Shown here piece by piece: positions 60,638-64,000 of a stretch of DNA of 64,000 bases; position 1 is the first letter of the stretch; each line of letters begins with the position of its first letter. Under the pieces are notes generated by a model. That model had not been told where the DNA came from and did not search any database. It saw only the letters and a list, made by a program, of their open reading frames with translations. Source of the stretch: Sinisalibacter aestuarii (GTDB taxonomy: Bacteria > Pseudomonadota > Alphaproteobacteria > Rhodobacterales > Rhodobacteraceae). The stretch spans positions 1 to 64,000 of the forward strand of contig NZ_BROH01000002.1 in NCBI RefSeq assembly GCF_027923545.1, written 5' to 3'. Made by a program: the position numbers and the translations under genes.

Positions 60638-61909
60638 TCAGCTTGCCGAGGATTTGCCTTCCTTGGTGTCGGCATAGATGATCAGCGGCTTGGCGACAGA
60701 GGTCACCGCCTCCTCGTTCACCACCACCTCGTCGACATTTTCCATCGAGGGCAGTTCGAACATCGTGTCGAGCAGGATGTCTTCCATGATCGAGCGCAGG
60801 CCCCGCGCGCCGGTCTTGCGGGCGATGGCGCGCTTGGCGATGGCTTTCAGCGCATCCTCGGTGAAGCTCAGCGTGGCGCGCTCGATATCGAACAGGCGCT
60901 GATATTGCTTCACCAGCGCGTTCTTCGGCTGGGTCAGGATCGTCACCAGCGCCTCTTCGTCGAGGTCGCCCAGCGTGGCGATCACCGGCAGACGGCCGAC
61001 GAATTCGGGGATCAGGCCGAATTTGAGCAGGTCTTCCGGCTCCAGATCGGTGAAGATCTCGCCCACGCCGCGGGTATCGTCATCCTTCACATCGGCGCCG
61101 AAGCCGATGGCCGAGCCCTTGCCGCGATGGGCGATGATCTTGTCCAGCCCGGCGAAAGCCCCGCCGCAGATGAACAGGATATTGGTGGTGTCCACCTGCA
61201 GGAATTCCTGCTGCGGATGCTTGCGCCCGCCCTGCGGCGGCACCGAGGCCACCGTGCCCTCCATGATCTTCAGGAGCGCCTGCTGCACCCCCTCGCCCGA
61301 CACGTCGCGGGTGATCGAGGGATTGTCGGACTTGCGGGTGATCTTGTCGACCTCGTCGATATAGACGATGCCGCGCTGCGCCCGCTCAACGTTGTATTCG
61401 CTGGCCTGCAGCAGCTTGAGGATGATGTTCTCCACATCCTCGCCCACATAGCCCGCCTCGGTCAGCGTGGTGGCGTCGGCCATGGTGAAGGGCACGTCGA
61501 GGATGCGCGCCAGCGTCTGCGCCAGCAGCGTCTTGCCCGAGCCGGTGGGGCCGATGAGCAGGATATTCGACTTGGCGAGCTCGATATCGTCATTCGCCGC
61601 CGCCGCGTGATTGAGCCGCTTGTAATGGTTGTGCACCGCCACCGAGAGCACCCGCTTGGCGTGGCTCTGGCCGATCACGTAATCGTCCAGCACCTCGCAG
61701 ATCTCCTGCGGCGTCGGTACGCCATCGGTGGATTTCAGCCCCGAGCCCTTGGTTTCCTCGCGGATGATGTCCATGCACAGCTCGACGCATTCGTCGCAGA
61801 TGAACACCGTCGGCCCCGCGATCAGCTTGCGCACCTCGTGCTGGCTCTTGCCGCAGAACGAGCAATAAAGGGTGTTCTTGCTGTCACCGCTGGAGGAATT
61901 GTTCGCCAT
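60638..61909 (-). CDS. clpX: ATP-dependent Clp protease ATP-binding subunit ClpX
   Basis: 423 residues. N-terminal zinc finger [17 protein letters not shown] with CDECVELC, then AAA+ motifs: [18 protein letters not shown] (Walker A), [15 protein letters not shown] (Walker B), [18 protein letters not shown], and sensor-2 near [16 protein letters not shown]. It unfolds substrates for ClpP. It lies downstream of clpP with 137 bp between, so it may have its own promoter. Confidence 0.98.
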   Translation of the reverse strand: MANNSSSGDSKNTLYCSFCGKSQHEVRKLIAGPTVFICDECVELCMDIIREETKGSGLKSTDGVPTPQEICEVLDDYVIGQSHAKRVLSVAVHNHYKRLNHAAAANDDIELAKSNILLIGPTGSGKTLLAQTLARILDVPFTMADATTLTEAGYVGEDVENIILKLLQASEYNVERAQRGIVYIDEVDKITRKSDNPSITRDVSGEGVQQALLKIMEGTVASVPPQGGRKHPQQEFLQVDTTNILFICGGAFAGLDKIIAHRGKGSAIGFGADVKDDDTRGVGEIFTDLEPEDLLKFGLIPEFVGRLPVIATLGDLDEEALVTILTQPKNALVKQYQRLFDIERATLSFTEDALKAIAKRAIARKTGARGLRSIMEDILLDTMFELPSMENVDEVVVNEEAVTSVAKPLIIYADTKEGKSSAS

Positions 61910-62046
61910 AATGTCGTTTCCCTGGGGTGCTTCGGCCCCGTTCCTGTATGCCCCGCATGGGCCATTGGCCCCCGCGCCCCAAGCTTAGGGCACGGGTTTT
62001 CGCGGCACAACGCCAAATTCCCCGGCTGCGTCCGGGGAGCAACAGC

Positions 62047-62682
62047 TTACTTGCCGCCGTCTTCCGGCACTTCGCGCGCTTCGAGGATCTCGTCGATCAG
62101 GCCCCACTTCTTGGCCTCTTCCGGATCCATGAAATTATCGCGCTCCAGCGCCGCTTCCACGTCCTTGAGCTTGTTGCCGGTATGCTTGACGTAGATCGAG
62201 TTCAGCCGGTCCTTGAGCTTCTGGGTTTCCTGGGCGTGGATCATGATATCGGTCGCCTGGCCCTGATAGCCGCCCGAGGGCTGGTGCACCATGATGCGGG
62301 AATTGGGCAGCGAGAAGCGCATTCCCTTCTCCCCCGCCGTCAGCAGCAGCGAGCCCATCGAGGCGGCCTGGCCGATCACCAGGGTCGACACTTTCGGCCG
62401 GATATATTGCATCGTGTCGTAGATCGAGAGGCCCGAGGTCACCACGCCGCCGGGCGAGTTGATATACATCGCGATCTCTTTCGACGGGTTCTCGGCTTCG
62501 AGAAACAGAAGCTGCGCACAGATCAGCGACGACATGCCGTCATGCACCGGGCCGTTGAGGAAGATGATCCGCTCTTTCAGCAGGCGGGAGAAGATATCAT
62601 AGGCCCGCTCGCCGCGGCTGGTTTGCTCGACCACCATGGGCACGAGGGTGTTCATGTATGTCTCAAGGGGATCGCGCATCAT
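62047..62682 (-). CDS. clpP: ATP-dependent Clp protease proteolytic subunit ClpP
   Basis: 211 residues. Catalytic Ser in [19 protein letters not shown], His in [18 protein letters not shown], and Asp in [40 protein letters not shown] is the family's oxyanion region. Forms the two-ring protease chamber used by ClpX and ClpA. It starts 364 bp from the polyamine permease gene's end. Confidence 0.97.
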   Translation of the reverse strand: MMRDPLETYMNTLVPMVVEQTSRGERAYDIFSRLLKERIIFLNGPVHDGMSSLICAQLLFLEAENPSKEIAMYINSPGGVVTSGLSIYDTMQYIRPKVSTLVIGQAASMGSLLLTAGEKGMRFSLPNSRIMVHQPSGGYQGQATDIMIHAQETQKLKDRLNSIYVKHTGNKLKDVEAALERDNFMDPEEAKKWGLIDEILEAREVPEDGGK

Positions 62683-62856
62683 TCCTGCCTTTGTTTTCGA
62701 TGGGCCGGGTCCTCCGCCCGGGTCTCATGAATCCTAATCACGCGCTCGGGGGGCTGCAAGGCCGAGTAGGCGCTTTGCCGCTCTCCCTGGCACGGGCGCG
62801 GTTAACAAGCGGTTGAGGCAGCGGCACAATTGCCGGTTTGCGCGAGCCTGCCCGCG

Positions 62857-63711
62857 TTACTGCGGCGTAATGCCCCTGAGGCGCTCGGAGCGGCGGCGCA
62901 GGAGTTCCACCGTGGCCAGCAGCAGGATCGAGATCGCCACGAGCAGCGTCGCCACCGCGAGGATGGTCGGCGAAATCTGCTCGCGCAGCCCGATAAACAT
63001 CTGCCAGGGCAGCGTTTTCTGCGAAGCGGAGCCGACGAACAGCACCACCACCACTTCGTCGAAGGAGGTGATGAAGGCAAACAGCCCGCCCGAGATCACG
63101 CCGGGCAGGATCAGCGGCATCTGCACCTTGAAGAAGGTGCGCACCGGATCGGCGCCGAGATTGGCCGCCGCGCGGGTCAGCGAACGGTCGAACCCCACCA
63201 GCGTGGCGGTCACGGTGATGATGACGAAGGGAATCCCCAGCGCCGCATGGGCCAGCACCACCCCCACATAGGTGCCCTGCAGCCCGACGCGGGAATAGAA
63301 GAAATACATCCCCGCCGCCGAGATGATCAGCGGCACGATCATCGGCGAGATCAGGATCGCCATGATCGCCCGGCGGAACGGCACATGCGATTGCGACAGC
63401 CCGATCGCCGCCAGCGTGCCGAGCCCGACCGACAGCACCGTGGCCGAGGGCGCGATTGCCAGCGAGTTCCACATCGCCTGCTGCCAGTCGCTGTTGGAGA
63501 AGAAATCGCGGTAATGCTTGAGCGAATAGGCCTCCGGATCGAGCGCCAGCATCCCCGGCGTGTAGGTGAAGAAATCCTCGGCGTTGAAGCTGAGCGGAAT
63601 GATCACCAGGATCGGCGCGATCAGGAAGAAGAAGATCAGCCCGACGATCACGCGGAACGCATAATACCAGACGCGCTGGACGGGGGAGGCATAGGCGGGA
63701 AGAGCAGACAT
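62857..63711 (-). CDS. ABC transporter permease, PotC type (polyamine/opine class)
   Basis: 284 residues with six membrane segments. The BPD_transp_1 loop is LTRAAANLGADPVRTFFKVQ with MPLILPGVISGGLFAFITSF, containing EAA-type residues. This class carries spermidine/putrescine and related cations; the exact substrate is not known. It follows the PotB-type gene by 6 bp on the minus strand and belongs to an operon that continues past the window. Confidence 0.9.
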   Translation of the reverse strand: MSALPAYASPVQRVWYYAFRVIVGLIFFFLIAPILVIIPLSFNAEDFFTYTPGMLALDPEAYSLKHYRDFFSNSDWQQAMWNSLAIAPSATVLSVGLGTLAAIGLSQSHVPFRRAIMAILISPMIVPLIISAAGMYFFYSRVGLQGTYVGVVLAHAALGIPFVIITVTATLVGFDRSLTRAAANLGADPVRTFFKVQMPLILPGVISGGLFAFITSFDEVVVVLFVGSASQKTLPWQMFIGLREQISPTILAVATLLVAISILLLATVELLRRRSERLRGITPQ

Positions 63712-63717
63712 ATCGCG

Positions 63718-64000
63718 TTACCCCAGCTTCACGTTGTCGATGCCCACGAGCTTGTCGTAGACCCAGTAGAGGAGAAGGACGAGCGCCAGCAGGATCGTGC
63801 CGAGAGCGGCGGCGAGGCCCCAGTTGAGCGAGGTCGAGATGTGGTAGGCGATCCGGTTGGAGATGAATACACCGGTGGTGCCGCCGACCAGTTCCGGCGT
63901 GATGTAATAGCCGATGGCGAGGATGAAGACGAGGATCGAGCCGGCGCCGATCCCCGGCACCGATTGCGGGAAATAGACCCGCCAGAACGCCGTCCAGTCA
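63718..64000 (-). CDS. ABC transporter permease, PotB type (5' end outside window)
   Basis: Only the C-terminal 93 or so residues are visible. The frame reads [20 protein letters not shown] and [20 protein letters not shown], the PotB/HisM-like EAA loop and the last membrane segments. Translation extends to base 64000 and beyond, so the protein is truncated by the window only. It is upstream of and coupled to the PotC-type gene. Confidence 0.9.
   Translation of the reverse strand, partial: DWTAFWRVYFPQSVPGIGAGSILVFILAIGYYITPELVGGTTGVFISNRIAYHISTSLNWGLAAALGTILLALVLLLYWVYDKLVGIDNVKLG

Overview
The window is chromosomal DNA from a GC-rich alphaproteobacterium, most likely a Rhodobacterales/Paracoccaceae member related to Rhodobacter, Rhodovulum or Paracoccus. 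The main pointers are a dcw (division and cell wall) cluster with two DUF2484 genes beside murB, a DUF1127 gene followed by CCUCCUCCC-loop small RNAs (the CcsR type known from Rhodobacter sphaeroides), a long mraZ leader like that of the UpsM sRNA, and an ScfR/DUF2083 regulator. No rRNA gene, intact tRNA gene, CRISPR array or prophage was found.

Layout. 1-6.65 kb is a rearranged, IS-rich stretch. The end of one IS5-family element abuts a CTAGAGTT tandem array (13 units). A direct repeat of about 0.36 kb carries a truncated gene copy, and a 5' fragment of tRNA-Ser(GCU) follows. ychF, a VOC gene, trpA, a ZIP transporter and lldD come next, then a second, decayed IS5-family element that abuts the other copy of the repeat (8 CTAGAGTT units). 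6.5-10.3 kb holds a conserved hypothetical gene, a ClC channel with a CBS-like tail, and an FAD-linked (D-lactate-type) oxidase.

10.4-36.6 kb is the dcw cluster, all on the minus strand. In transcription order it reads mraZ-rsmH-ftsL-ftsI-murE-murF-mraY-murD-[hypothetical, two small ORFs, DMT transporter]-ftsW-murG-murC-[APC permease, two DUF2484 genes]-murB-ddl-ftsQ-ftsA-ftsZ-bamD-recN. Many neighbours overlap by ATGA, which indicates translational coupling. lpxC is absent from between ftsZ and bamD. The cluster is preceded by a leader of about 300 nt with three GGGA boxes on a 10-bp period near the likely promoter.

37-45 kb holds a VOC protein, the Mrp Fe-S carrier ATPase, the DUF1127/CcsR locus with eight tandem sRNA hairpins, a double-RidA protein, an orphan Hint-domain protein and uvrD with a 67-residue insertion. 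45-53.8 kb is an ScfR-type regulator divergent from a complete Liv-type ABC importer that runs into acs. The context suggests uptake and CoA-activation of small carboxylic acids.

53.9-64 kb holds an ECF sigma factor with a membrane partner, a RutR-like regulator, accB-accC, aat, DUF2155, an NDUFA12-like protein, RidA, clpX, clpP and two polyamine-type ABC permeases, the last cut by the window edge. The strongest points for follow-up are the eight-member CcsR array, the IS/CTAGAGTT/duplication region, the UvrD insertion, the mraZ leader, and a family of paired TTCGAA-centred palindromes in two intergenic gaps.
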